Source: JACDAV01 sp964626755 (GTDB lineage Bacteria > Chloroflexota > Limnocylindria > Limnocylindrales > CSP1-4). From it: 64,000 bases of DNA. The position numbers and the translations under genes are program-made. Positions 49,760-59,170 of this stretch are shown one piece after another. The stretch's first letter is position 1. Each line of letters begins with the position of its first letter. The notes under the pieces are model-generated. The model did not search any database. It worked only from the letters and a program-made list of their open reading frames with translations, and was not told where the DNA came from. Where the stretch lies: positions 1 to 64,000 of the forward strand of contig CAZVGO010000039.1 in assembly GCA_964626755.1 (NCBI GenBank), written 5' to 3'.

Positions 49760-50517
49760 GAGACCGGCCGCTCGGCGGGCGGACGGAGCGTGCCGTCGTC
49801 GTGGTCCTGGCCGGCCATCTCGGCCGCCCGCAGGAGCGACGGCACCGTCCCGGCGTCCGTCCAGTGGCCGTCGTACACGCGCGTGAAGAGGCCGCCGTTG
49901 GGGATGTAGTGGTTGAGGACGTCGGTGATCTCGAACTCGCCGCGGCCCGACGGCGCGAGGTGGTCGATGACGTCGAACGCGCCCGGTCGGAGGAAATAGA
50001 CGCCGATCGGAATGAGGTTCGACTTCGGGGCGGCGGGCTTCTCCTCAAAACCGACGACGTTGCCGTTCACATCGAGCTCGGCGACGCCGAAGCGGGACGG
50101 ATCCGGAACCTCGTAGAGGAGCGTGCCCGCGCCGCAGCTGCTCGCCTCGAACTCCCGGGCCATACCGTCGAGCGACGGCCCGCGGAGGATGTTGTCGCCG
50201 AGCACGCAACAGAACGCATCGTTCCCGACGAAGTCGCGGGCGAGGCCGATTGCGTGGGCGATTCCGAGCGCGCCGTGCTGGTAGCGGTACGTCAGGTCGA
50301 GCCCGAAGTGCGAGCCGTCGGCGAGCAGCTCGACGACGTCCCCGACGCTCTTGCCGCCGACGACGACCATCACCTCCCGGATCCCCATCCCGGCCAGGGT
50401 CTCGATCGGGTAGTAGATCATCGGCCGGTCGTAGATCGGCAGCAGGTGCTTGTTCGTGACGATCGTCAGCGGGTAGAGGCGGGTCGCCGTCCCGCCGGCG
50501 AGAACGATGCCCTTCAT
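49756..50517 (-). CDS. rfbA: Glucose-1-phosphate thymidylyltransferase
   Basis: First step of dTDP-L-rhamnose synthesis: dTTP plus glucose 1-phosphate to dTDP-glucose. A 253-aa nucleotidyltransferase with GIVLAGGTATRLYPLT, KHLLPIYDRPMIYYPIETL, VLGDNILRG and VVGFEEKPAAPKSN. The chain is about 40 residues shorter than the E. coli RmlA type and resembles the shorter actinobacterial/archaeal-type enzymes; the allosteric C-terminal part is reduced. First gene of the operon, with TACCCT 8 nt before the ATG. Confidence 0.96.
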   Translation of the reverse strand: MKGIVLAGGTATRLYPLTIVTNKHLLPIYDRPMIYYPIETLAGMGIREVMVVVGGKSVGDVVELLADGSHFGLDLTYRYQHGALGIAHAIGLARDFVGNDAFCCVLGDNILRGPSLDGMAREFEASSCGAGTLLYEVPDPSRFGVAELDVNGNVVGFEEKPAAPKSNLIPIGVYFLRPGAFDVIDHLAPSGRGEFEITDVLNHYIPNGGLFTRVYDGHWTDAGTVPSLLRAAEMAGQDHDDGTLRPPAERPVS

Positions 50518-50525
50518 CGGCGGAC

Positions 50526-50531
50526 AGGGTA
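50526..50531 (-). promoter_or_regulatory. TANNNT box (TACCCT), 8 nt before the rfbA start
   Basis: In the 43-nt gap between mreC and rfbA on the same strand, so rfbA may have its own leaderless promoter. Confidence 0.4.
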
Positions 50532-50560
50532 GCAGCGAGGGGAGGCCGAGTCGCCGACTC

Positions 50561-51499
50561 TCATGGCGGCGGGGTCAGGCACGGCCGCTCCTCGTTCGGG
50601 AGCGTCCCGTCGTTGCCCGGCCCGCACGGCTGGGGCTGCTCCTCGAGCGGGCGCAGGCCGCCTTCGTAGTCGGTGATCACCAGCGCCCACTCGAGCCGGT
50701 CGAGGCCGGCGGCAGGCATGAGGTACGCCGACTGGACGATCGCGCTCGCGTCGCGCTGGACGTCGATCACCCGGCCGATGAGGAGTCCCTTCGGAAACGG
50801 CGAGCGGGCCCGCCCGGCCAGCTCGATCCCCGCGGTCATCACCTCGGCCCCCAGGTCGACCACCTCGGTCGCGTCGATCCGGCCCATGATCAGCACGCCG
50901 GTGACCTGTCCCCGTACCTCGCCGGTCGCGGCGCTGGGGAGCTGGCCGATGACCGTCGAGTCGGTGTCGGTGATGAGCAGGACCTTCGCGAAGTTCGGGC
51001 CGGCTTCGAGGACCCGCCCGGCGAGCGAGCCACCCTGGGCGACGACGACGTCGCCCCGGGCGATACCGTCCTCGGTCCCCTTGCCGACCGTCACGAGCTG
51101 GCGGAATTCGCTCGACTCGCGGCCGATCACCTCGACCGCCACGGTCTCGTACGCGAACCCGGCGCGGACCTCGAGAAGGCCGGCCAGGAGCTCGTTCTCG
51201 CGACGAATCTCCCGGAGCCGCGAGTTCTCGGCGGCCAGCCGCTCGTTCTCGTCGTCCAGGCGCGAGTTGTCCGCACGGAGCCGGTCGATCTCGCCGAATG
51301 CGCCCACTGCCGCGGCGACGCCGCCGGCGAGGTCGTCGAGCCACCCCTGGACCGGCCGGAACGCTGCGTTGATCCCGCGCTGGACGTCGAGCACCGGCGG
51401 AGTGTTCGAAAACGCCATCAGGGCCAGGGTGATCGCGAGGAGTGCCGTGAAGAGAATCCCCCTGCGGCGCACAACGCGAGAGGCGGGGAGGAGGCTCAA
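50561..51499 (-). CDS. mreC: Cell-shape protein MreC
   Basis: Links the cytoplasmic MreB filaments to wall synthesis outside the membrane. A 312-aa protein with one N-terminal membrane segment (~residues 14-32), a coiled coil (~65-110: IDRLRADNSRLDDENERLAAENSRL) and the two-barrel MreC domain (~115-280, with VGKGTEDGIARGDVVV and GLLIGRV). The tail is Pro/Gly-rich. TTG start, 4 nt after the mreB stop. No mreD follows: the next gene is rfbA. Confidence 0.94.
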   Translation of the reverse strand: MSLLPASRVVRRRGILFTALLAITLALMAFSNTPPVLDVQRGINAAFRPVQGWLDDLAGGVAAAVGAFGEIDRLRADNSRLDDENERLAAENSRLREIRRENELLAGLLEVRAGFAYETVAVEVIGRESSEFRQLVTVGKGTEDGIARGDVVVAQGGSLAGRVLEAGPNFAKVLLITDTDSTVIGQLPSAATGEVRGQVTGVLIMGRIDATEVVDLGAEVMTAGIELAGRARSPFPKGLLIGRVIDVQRDASAIVQSAYLMPAAGLDRLEWALVITDYEGGLRPLEEQPQPCGPGNDGTLPNEERPCLTPPP

Positions 51500-51503
51500 G
51501 TCG

Positions 51504-52562
<1,059 letters not shown>

Positions 52563-52653
52563 GGGCCGGGGCGGGTCCTTGTAGGTGGACCGGCGTGAGC
52601 GCGCGCGGCACCGGCGAGGGGATCGGGATGGCGGGTGGGATTCGGTGACGGGT

Positions 52654-52704
52654 CCTTCGGCCGGCGAGCGTGTTCAGTATATCCACCCACCACTGGGCCG
52701 AAGG
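52654..52704. promoter_or_regulatory. 9-bp inverted repeat around the mreB -10 region
   Basis: CCTTCGGCC at 52654-52662 and its complement at 52696-52704 flank 33 nt. That interval contains TATACT on the minus strand (52676-52681), a 5/6 match to the -10 consensus, 113 nt before mreB. The arrangement fits an operator or looping palindrome in the divergent region between mreB and the plus-strand gene at 52776. Confidence 0.4.
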
Positions 52705-52775
52705 GGCTTCACCGGGCTTGCGCGGGTGCCGCATGATGGGCGCCCCGGTAGTGCCCGCCGACGAGGAATTGAGCG

Positions 52776-53621
52776 ATGGACATCACGCTCGCGGATCAAC
52801 GCATCTTCGCGCTCGAGGAGCGCATGCCGTTCGAGGACACCAAGCAGAAGGCGATGGACAAGCGCTCGACCGCGTTCGTCAGCGGAATCGGGTCGTTCCT
52901 CCAGCGTCCCAAGAACGAGGACGTCGTCCTGCTCACCAGCCAGCGAAGGGTCGAACCGTTCTGGCACGTCTCGTGCCGGGCGAAGTACATCTACGACCGG
53001 CGGCGCGATTACGCGGTCACGGCCAGCGGGCCCGAGGTTCGCGGGGTGACGATCGAGGGCAAGGACTACGACGTGACCGAGGCCGGCAAGGCCGCTCGCA
53101 CGTTCATTATCCCGACTCTCGAGCACTGCCACGAGGAGTTCGTCCACGAGGTCTATGCCGACGGTCTGACCGGCGCCCCCGTGCCCGACGGGAGCACGGT
53201 CATCGCCAGCCCCCGCGCGGAGGTGACGGACCCGGCGACCCTGGCGACCGAGGGCACGGTCGTCATGCCGCCGGAACACCGGGCGTCCTTCGTCATGCGC
53301 AAGCTGATGGCCGAGATGCTGCGACCGGTCCAGGCGGACTCGGTCACGGAGGAGTCGCTGACGCTCGAGGCGACCGACCTGTACTACCGGCCGATCTGGG
53401 CGTTCGAGTTCCACTGGACGACGAAGGACAAGCGCGGGGTCGTCGAGATCGACGCGGTGACGGGTCAGGTCCGCCAGGGTCAGTCGCTCGTGCCAAACCT
53501 GTCAAAGATGGTCAGCCGGGACGTGCTCTTCGACATCGGAGCGGACACGATCGGCCTGCTCGTGCCGGGCGGGAGCATCGCGGTCAAGGTCGCCCGGGCG
53601 GCTCTAGACAAGGGGTACTGA
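52776..53621 (+). CDS. Conserved-looking soluble protein of unknown function
   Basis: A 281-aa protein without signal peptide or membrane segment. I do not recognise it. Visible pieces: an N-terminal helix FALEERMPFEDTKQKAMDK, a strand-rich middle (DVVLLTSQRRVEPFWHVSCRAKYIYDRRRDYAV), a His/Cys cluster LEHCHEEFVHEV, an IWAFEFHWTTKDKRGVVEIDAVTG hairpin that resembles a PepSY-like beta turn, and a C-terminal glycine-rich helix. GAGGAA lies 7 nt before the ATG. It is divergent from mreB and stands alone. Confidence 0.75.
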   Translation: MDITLADQRIFALEERMPFEDTKQKAMDKRSTAFVSGIGSFLQRPKNEDVVLLTSQRRVEPFWHVSCRAKYIYDRRRDYAVTASGPEVRGVTIEGKDYDVTEAGKAARTFIIPTLEHCHEEFVHEVYADGLTGAPVPDGSTVIASPRAEVTDPATLATEGTVVMPPEHRASFVMRKLMAEMLRPVQADSVTEESLTLEATDLYYRPIWAFEFHWTTKDKRGVVEIDAVTGQVRQGQSLVPNLSKMVSRDVLFDIGADTIGLLVPGGSIAVKVARAALDKGY

Positions 53622-53640
53622 CCTCCTCACGGCGCCCTCA

Positions 53641-53656
53641 TACGGCATACTCCGTA
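53641..53656 (+). terminator. Small hairpin past the unknown gene
   Basis: TACGG and CCGTA pair across a 6-nt loop, beginning 20 nt after the stop. No T run is present, so this is weak. Confidence 0.25.
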
Positions 53657-53770
53657 GCGCTTCCGGCCGATGGTCCGATTGACTTCGGTGGTGCCCGAGG
53701 CGTAGTCATAAGCACGGGCCGCCGCCGCTGACTTCATCGGCAACGACGCTCGAGCCTCACCGGTGTCGAC

Positions 53771-55030
53771 ATGCGTCGCCCGCTCGCCTTCCTCCTGTCC
53801 GGCCTGTTCGCCTTCGCGGTCCTGGCGGCGGGACCCCTCGGAACCACACCGGCCGTCTCCGCGGCGACAGCGATCGCGGCGACCACGACGTGCAGCAACG
53901 GCATCGACAACACGGGCGGCCTCGGGCTGATCTGCGAGGTCACGGTTGTCAACACGATCTCCGCCAGCGGCGGATCGGCGACGGTCACCGTACGGGAGTG
54001 CCACGGCGCGGCTGGGGCCCCGACGGCATCCTGCTCGACGACGACCACCACCCTGTCCGAGCCGGTCACGACCGTCGATCAGTGCAACGGCTCGACGATG
54101 GGTGGCGGGAGCTGGATGCGCTGCACGGTCGAGATCACCAACAACATCTCGGGTGGCGTGGGGGCACCACAGACGGTGACTCAGTGCAACGACTCCACCA
54201 ACGGTGGCGGGGGCACGCTCGAGTGCACCGTCCAGGTCACAAGCAACTTCTCTGAGCCTGCGAGCACGGTGCCGGCGACCGTGAGCCAGTGCGTTGTATC
54301 CGGCGACGGCGCCACCGGTGGCTGCGACCCTGCCCCTGCCACCCTGGCCGGCGCGACCGTCAACCAATGCAATGGCTCGGCCAACGGGGGGACGCTGGTC
54401 GGACTGATCTGCACCGCGACCGACATCGACGATGCCGGCATTCTCACGGTCGACCAGTGCAACCGCTCCGCCAACGGCGGCGGCTCCCTGCTCGACTGCT
54501 CGGTGAGCATGGCGTTCAGTGCGCCCGAGCCGACGCCGGTTCCGACGCCCGAGCCGACGCCGGTTCCGACTCCAGTGCCTACGCCGGTTCCGACGCCCGA
54601 GCCGACGCCGGTTCCGACTCCAGTGCCTACGCCGGTTCCGACGCCCGAGCCGACGCCGGTTCCGACTCCGGTTCCGACGCCGGTTCCGACTCCGGTGCCT
54701 ACGGCGGTGCCCACGCCCCCCGCGACGGCCGAGCCGACCGCGACCGCTGCGCCGACCCCGACCACGGAGCCGACCCCGATCCCCTCGGTCGCGCCGACCG
54801 CGGCGCCCGCCCCGTTGCCCACGCCAACCCTTGCGCCAGACGATTCGTCCACATCGACGTTGCAAGTCTTCCTGACCCCGGTGCTCACGCCGGTGCCGAC
54901 CACTCCTCCGACGAGCACGGCGGAGCTCACTCCGGGCCACGCCGAGACCAAGCCCTGGGTCCTTGGGGGCCTCCTCTTCCTCTTCTCGCTGTCGCTTCTC
55001 GTCGCGGCCAGGCGCGCGCGGACCTACTGA
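53771..55030 (+). CDS. Surface protein with cysteine-pair repeats, Pro-Thr-Pro-Val stalk and C-terminal anchor
   Basis: A 419-aa secreted protein. Residues 1-~31: signal peptide. Residues ~35-250: five or six repeats of about 25-45 residues with pattern TVxQCNxSxNGGGxxLxC(T/S)V; each carries two cysteines about 15 apart, so a disulfide per repeat is likely. Residues ~255-385: Pro/Thr/Val/Glu stalk. Residues ~397-413: membrane helix then RRART. This is a stalked surface display protein; binding partner unknown. Its stop overlaps the convergent radC by 7 nt. Confidence 0.8.
   Translation: MRRPLAFLLSGLFAFAVLAAGPLGTTPAVSAATAIAATTTCSNGIDNTGGLGLICEVTVVNTISASGGSATVTVRECHGAAGAPTASCSTTTTTLSEPVTTVDQCNGSTMGGGSWMRCTVEITNNISGGVGAPQTVTQCNDSTNGGGGTLECTVQVTSNFSEPASTVPATVSQCVVSGDGATGGCDPAPATLAGATVNQCNGSANGGTLVGLICTATDIDDAGILTVDQCNRSANGGGSLLDCSVSMAFSAPEPTPVPTPEPTPVPTPVPTPVPTPEPTPVPTPVPTPVPTPEPTPVPTPVPTPVPTPVPTAVPTPPATAEPTATAAPTPTTEPTPIPSVAPTAAPAPLPTPTLAPDDSSTSTLQVFLTPVLTPVPTTPPTSTAELTPGHAETKPWVLGGLLFLFSLSLLVAARRARTY
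54527..54712 (+). repeat. Tandem repeat, 24/48-bp unit, coding for PTPVP stalk
   Basis: A 24-bp start copy (54527-54550) is followed by two identical 48-bp units (54551-54598 and 54599-54646) and a diverged tail. Exact identity over 48 bp implies recent expansion, so stalk length may vary between strains. Confidence 0.85.
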
Positions 55031-55794
55031 CCCGACGCACCCGCCCGGGCCGGTCGGTCGAATGACACACCCCGGTCGCGGAGGGATACGAACGCGTCGT
55101 GGCCGACGATCAGGTGATCGAGCAGCTGGATGTCGAGGAGACGGCCGGCCGCGAGGGCCTCGGCCGTCAGGTGGAGGTCGTCCGGTGAGGGCGTCGGGTC
55201 GCCCGACGGGTGGTTGTGGACGAGGATGACCCCGGTCGCGTTGAGCCGGACGGCATCCCGATAGAGCTCTCCGACCCGGACGAGCGACGACGCGACGTTG
55301 CCCTGGTAGACGGTCGCGACCCGCAGGACGACGTTCTTCGTGTTGAGCAGCACGACCCGGAGCTCCTCCCGCTCGAGCCGGCCCATCTGAAGGACGAGCC
55401 GGTCGGCGACGTCGCGCGGTGAGCGGACCGTCCAGCGGGCAGCCGGCCAGTCGGCGAGGAGACGCCGGCCCAGCTCGAACGCAGCGGTCAGCTGGGCCGC
55501 CTTCGCGCGCCCGACGCCGGGGATCGCCTCGAGCTCGATGTCCGTCGCCCGAGCCAGCCCGGTCAGCCCCTCGTGACGGGCGAGTGCCTCCTCCGCCAGC
55601 CCGATCGCCGACCGGCCTGCCGCCCCGGAACCCCACAGGAGGGCGATCAGCTCAGCCGAGGTCAGACCCGCCGCGCCGCGGAGTGCAAGCCGCTCGCGCG
55701 GACGCTCCGCGGGCGGGATCTCGCGAATCGCCCGGCCCTGTGAAGCGCGCCGGTTCGGTGTCGAGACCGGCTCGTCGATCACCGCACACCTCAC
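55024..55794 (-). CDS. radC: RadC-family JAB/MPN domain protein
   Basis: A 256-aa protein: N-terminal ERPRERLALRGAAGLTSAELIALLWGSG, helix-hairpin-helix IPGVGRAKAAQLTAAFELGRR, then the MPN domain (~110-235) with metal motif HNHPSGDPTPSPDD. RadC was long linked with DNA repair, but its role remains unclear. GTG start; a second in-frame GTG lies close by. The 3' end overlaps the convergent surface-protein gene by 7 nt. Confidence 0.94.
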   Translation of the reverse strand: MRCAVIDEPVSTPNRRASQGRAIREIPPAERPRERLALRGAAGLTSAELIALLWGSGAAGRSAIGLAEEALARHEGLTGLARATDIELEAIPGVGRAKAAQLTAAFELGRRLLADWPAARWTVRSPRDVADRLVLQMGRLEREELRVVLLNTKNVVLRVATVYQGNVASSLVRVGELYRDAVRLNATGVILVHNHPSGDPTPSPDDLHLTAEALAAGRLLDIQLLDHLIVGHDAFVSLRDRGVSFDRPARAGASGQ

Positions 55795-55954
55795 GAGTTC
55801 GTGGCCGCGAGCGCGGCGTTCCCGGGCCCGAATGACGGGAGCCCGCCGATTCCCCCCGCCATCCGGACCCTGGGAACATCGATGAGGCTACCGGTCAGGG
55901 CTCACCCGGCCATCACCGGGGACTTCGTGGCGGCTCATCTCGGCCGGCGAGGTA

Positions 55955-56950
55955 TCAGCTCCCGGGAGCGTTTCCCAGCCCGGCTGCGAGGGCGATGATC
56001 GGCAGCCCGTTGTACGTCGCGTGGAGGAAGATCGGCGCGACGAGCGAGCGTCGCTGGAGGAACAGCCAGCCGAGCGTCAGTGCGACCGGGAGCCGGACGA
56101 GCGAGGCGAACAGAGCGAGCTTGAGACCCTCGACCGGTTCCACCGCCCCGAGCGTCAGGACGTGGGCGACGGCGAAGAAGACCGCGCCCTGGATGAGCGC
56201 CCGGCGCGCTCCGTAGATGCGGGCCCAGGCCGTCGTCGCGAAGCCGCGGAAGAAGATCTCCTCGCCGATCGGTGCGATGACCGCCGCGACTGCGAGGTTG
56301 AGGACGACTCCCGCCGCGTCGGTGGCCGGCGGAAGCACGGGATCCGGGAGCGGCAGGAAGGTGCTGAGCAACGCGGCCACGATCCCCGTGACGGCCAGCA
56401 CCGGGACGGCCAGCGCGGCGCCCCAGGCGGCATCCTCGGCGAAGCCCCGGCTGCTCGCCCGGAAGCCCAGATCTCGCCACGTCAGGGCACCCGTCCCGAC
56501 CACGAGGAAGCGCACGAGCCCGACATAGGACCCGAAGATGATCACGCTCCCGACGAGCGTGAAAAGGGGCGCCTCGGGGCTCAGCCCGAGGCGGATGAGG
56601 AGGCTCCCCAGAACGGCCGACAGGAAGAGCGTCGACGACACGGACGCCGCGAACACGAGCACCGGCGAGGGGCCTGCGTAGGTCGTCACCCCCGCTGCCC
56701 GCCGCTCGATCGCCTGCGAGCCGGCGGCCGCGACGAGCCCGAGGGTCAGCAGCGCGGTCCCGGCTGCGAACAGGATCACGCCGGCGAGACCGGACCCCGC
56801 GAGCGCAGCGACGATGGTCGCGCCGAGGCCAATGAGGGAGGCCAGCCACCCGACGAGGAACAACGCGGGGGCGGCGCGGCCCTCGAGGCTGAAGACCGTC
56901 AGGCCGAGCGGCCGCCGGGGCTCATCTGGCTGAGCGGGATCAGAGGTCAC
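55955..56950 (-). CDS. CPBP intramembrane metalloprotease
   Basis: A 331-aa polytopic protein with eight or so hydrophobic segments. Motif 1 EEIFFRG (two glutamates and arginine), motif 2 histidine in FFAVAHVL and motif 3 in FLHATYNG mark the CaaX-protease/bacteriocin-processing (Abi) domain in the C-terminal half. Members cleave prenylated or membrane-embedded peptides or act in immunity; the substrate here is unknown. GTG start with no strong ribosome site. Stands alone between radC and a zinc-ribbon protein gene. Confidence 0.9.
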   Translation of the reverse strand: MTSDPAQPDEPRRPLGLTVFSLEGRAAPALFLVGWLASLIGLGATIVAALAGSGLAGVILFAAGTALLTLGLVAAAGSQAIERRAAGVTTYAGPSPVLVFAASVSSTLFLSAVLGSLLIRLGLSPEAPLFTLVGSVIIFGSYVGLVRFLVVGTGALTWRDLGFRASSRGFAEDAAWGAALAVPVLAVTGIVAALLSTFLPLPDPVLPPATDAAGVVLNLAVAAVIAPIGEEIFFRGFATTAWARIYGARRALIQGAVFFAVAHVLTLGAVEPVEGLKLALFASLVRLPVALTLGWLFLQRRSLVAPIFLHATYNGLPIIALAAGLGNAPGS

Positions 56951-57028
56951 GACTGAGGGGCAACCTTACCTGCGGTCAAATCCTCCGAGGTCCACGGCCG
57001 AGCTCCGCGAGGCCTGTGGCCCGGGGAC

Positions 57029-57667
57029 TCAACGCTCCGGCAGGGGGTCAGTCGATGCTCGCGTGCCGCGCGGTCCCTGCTGCCCGACGGCGCGGATCGC
57101 TGCGCGGCCGGTCCCCCGATCCGGGACAGTGCTCGTGCTGGCGATTCGGGTGGCGTCCTCGGCCACGGGCAGCGCGTGGACGGCTGACTCTCGCCGTTCG
57201 AAGTCCTTGCCGCACCAGGCGCACAGCGACCAGTCGAGTCCCACGAGGCGACTGCAGTTGGGGCAGACGCGGTTGAGCCGCGTCCGGCAGGTTGGGCAGA
57301 TGATCCACTCGTCGTTGATCCGCCGTGCGCAGGTCGGGCAGCTCCTGATTGCCTCGACCTCGGCGAGGAGCGCCTCCTCGGCCAGGTTGCGCTCGTAGAC
57401 CTCGCCGATCTTCTCCTGCGGCCGGATGATCCGGTACACGAAAACCGCGAGGGGAAAGAAGATCGGCGTGAAGACGATGATGAAGGCCGCGGCGAGGTAC
57501 GGGAGGATCGGGTTCTCCGTCCGCAGCTGCATGTCGCGGAAGGCCCAATAGGCGGCGGCCAGCCAGAGGATGACGAAGTAGATCGCGATCGCCTGGATAC
57601 CGGTCTTGACGATCGGATTGTCGAAGATGCCGGCGATCGTCTTGCCGATCTCGTCGAAGATGTCCAT
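57029..57667 (-). CDS. Membrane protein with double zinc ribbon
   Basis: A 212-aa protein: two membrane helices (about residues 22-45 and 55-85), then four CxxC pairs between residues ~110 and 160 (CPTC, CPTC, CPNC, CAWC), forming two treble-clef/zinc-ribbon units, then a basic disordered tail. Function unknown; similar zinc-ribbon membrane proteins are widespread in Chloroflexota. A GGAGG is present in the leader but 17 nt from the ATG. Second of four minus-strand genes with zinc-ribbon or membrane character. Confidence 0.75.
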   Translation of the reverse strand: MDIFDEIGKTIAGIFDNPIVKTGIQAIAIYFVILWLAAAYWAFRDMQLRTENPILPYLAAAFIIVFTPIFFPLAVFVYRIIRPQEKIGEVYERNLAEEALLAEVEAIRSCPTCARRINDEWIICPTCRTRLNRVCPNCSRLVGLDWSLCAWCGKDFERRESAVHALPVAEDATRIASTSTVPDRGTGRAAIRAVGQQGPRGTRASTDPLPER

Positions 57668-57800
57668 GCGCCTGGGTGCGCGCCTCCATGCCTGGGGCCG
57701 ACCTTGCCGTGTGACACGCCCCCGCGCCGACGGCGACCGGGGCAGTGTAGCAGCGCGAGATGCCGTGCAGCCGGGCCGGTCAGGCCTGCCGCGCTCCGGG

Positions 57801-59132
57801 TCAGACGGCGGGCTCGTCCTCTGCGTGACGCTCCTGCCGAACCGCGAGCAGTCCGCCGATGATCAGGAGCAGAGCCGCAGTTGCCTCGGCAAGGGTGCCG
57901 ATCGCGCTGGCGCCGTCCATGAGATAGGGCCACACGATCCCGAGAAGGAGCCCGCCGAGCACGAGGCCGGCGACGCCGGTCCGGAGCCAGGCCGGCATGC
58001 GGTTCGGGAGGATCGCCAGGGCGAGCGTCACGACCGTGAAGAGCAGCAACAGCAGGCGGGACGAGCTCGCGAGCCCCCACGTGTCGAGGTACCCGAAGCC
58101 GCCCTGGCCCGGGATCATCCGCGACCACGGCAGGAGGAAGCCGGCGATCGCCGCGGCGGCCCCGGCAGCGATCAGCCAGCCCGGCAACGACTTGGGTGCA
58201 TCGAACTGGAGGTCCGCGAAGAGCGAACCGATCGAGGGCCGCGGCTCCGCATCCGGCTCGTCCGCCGGCGCAGCCGGCGAGGAAACAGCCGCGGTTGGCC
58301 GGGGTGAGGTGGCGATCGAAGGCCGAGCTGATCCCGGTAGCAGGAGCTGCCCGCGGGGAAGGCCGGAGTCGCGCGCACTGAATGCCCCCGACGGGGGCAG
58401 ATACGCGCCGGGTGGCGGCGTGGCCGCCTTCGCCCGATCCGCCCCGACCGGTGCCACCGCCGCGGGGAGGCCGACCGGCCCGCTCGATCCGGGCGGACCG
58501 CCTGCCCAGGCCGGCAGGCCACCCGTCCCATGGGCGCCGTTCCCGTTGCTGACGCCCGCCGGCGCTGGACCGCTGGGCTGGCCGGTCAGGCCGTCGAAGT
58601 CCTCGTCACGGGGCCGCTGAACGCCGTCGCGGCGCCAGGGCGAGGGCCCGCCCAGGGCCCCTGTCCCGGATGGCACCCAGTCGCCGAGGACCGGTGGCGT
58701 CGGGACCGGGGCGGGCGACGTCGGATCGAGCCGGGCGGCCAGCGTGACCGCCCCGACCTTCGACGGGGCGAGCATGGGGGCGCCGCGTCGCGGGCCGGCC
58801 GCGGGCGATGCGGACGGCGGGCGGGGGGAACCGGGGGCGGCGCCGGCCGCGACCGCGGCCTGAGGTTCCTCGGCCGCGGAAGACTCGTTCTGCTTGGCGC
58901 GCCAGCGGCGCCGGCGGCGGGCCGCCGGGGCCTCGTCCGTGGCGACAGCCGGCTCCGCCGGCTCCGGCGCGGCGACGTCAGGCGCGGGGGCGGGGGCGGG
59001 GGCGACCGGCGCGACCACGCGCGCACGACCGCCGGCGACGGCGGCGAGGAGGGATCCACAGGCCGGGCAGGACAGCCGTCCGTAGGGCAGCGTCTCGCTG
59101 CATTCCGGGCATACGACCGTTCTGGCTGCCAC
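57801..59132 (-). CDS. Zinc-ribbon protein with long disordered linker and membrane C-terminus
   Basis: A 443-aa protein: N-terminal zinc ribbon (CPEC and CPAC within the first 25 residues), ~270 residues of Pro/Ala/Gly-rich disordered sequence, then four hydrophobic segments (about residues 315-430). Function unknown; the plan (zinc ribbon, linker, small four-helix membrane module) recurs in hypothetical proteins of related bacteria. GTG 59132 is chosen because GGGAGG is 5 nt upstream. It lies 38 nt after the upstream membrane protein gene, likely one transcript. Confidence 0.7.
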   Translation of the reverse strand: MAARTVVCPECSETLPYGRLSCPACGSLLAAVAGGRARVVAPVAPAPAPAPDVAAPEPAEPAVATDEAPAARRRRRWRAKQNESSAAEEPQAAVAAGAAPGSPRPPSASPAAGPRRGAPMLAPSKVGAVTLAARLDPTSPAPVPTPPVLGDWVPSGTGALGGPSPWRRDGVQRPRDEDFDGLTGQPSGPAPAGVSNGNGAHGTGGLPAWAGGPPGSSGPVGLPAAVAPVGADRAKAATPPPGAYLPPSGAFSARDSGLPRGQLLLPGSARPSIATSPRPTAAVSSPAAPADEPDAEPRPSIGSLFADLQFDAPKSLPGWLIAAGAAAAIAGFLLPWSRMIPGQGGFGYLDTWGLASSSRLLLLLFTVVTLALAILPNRMPAWLRTGVAGLVLGGLLLGIVWPYLMDGASAIGTLAEATAALLLIIGGLLAVRQERHAEDEPAV

Positions 59133-59170
59133 GCGCACCTCCCTGCCGCCCGGCGGGGGCGGGACCGGAG

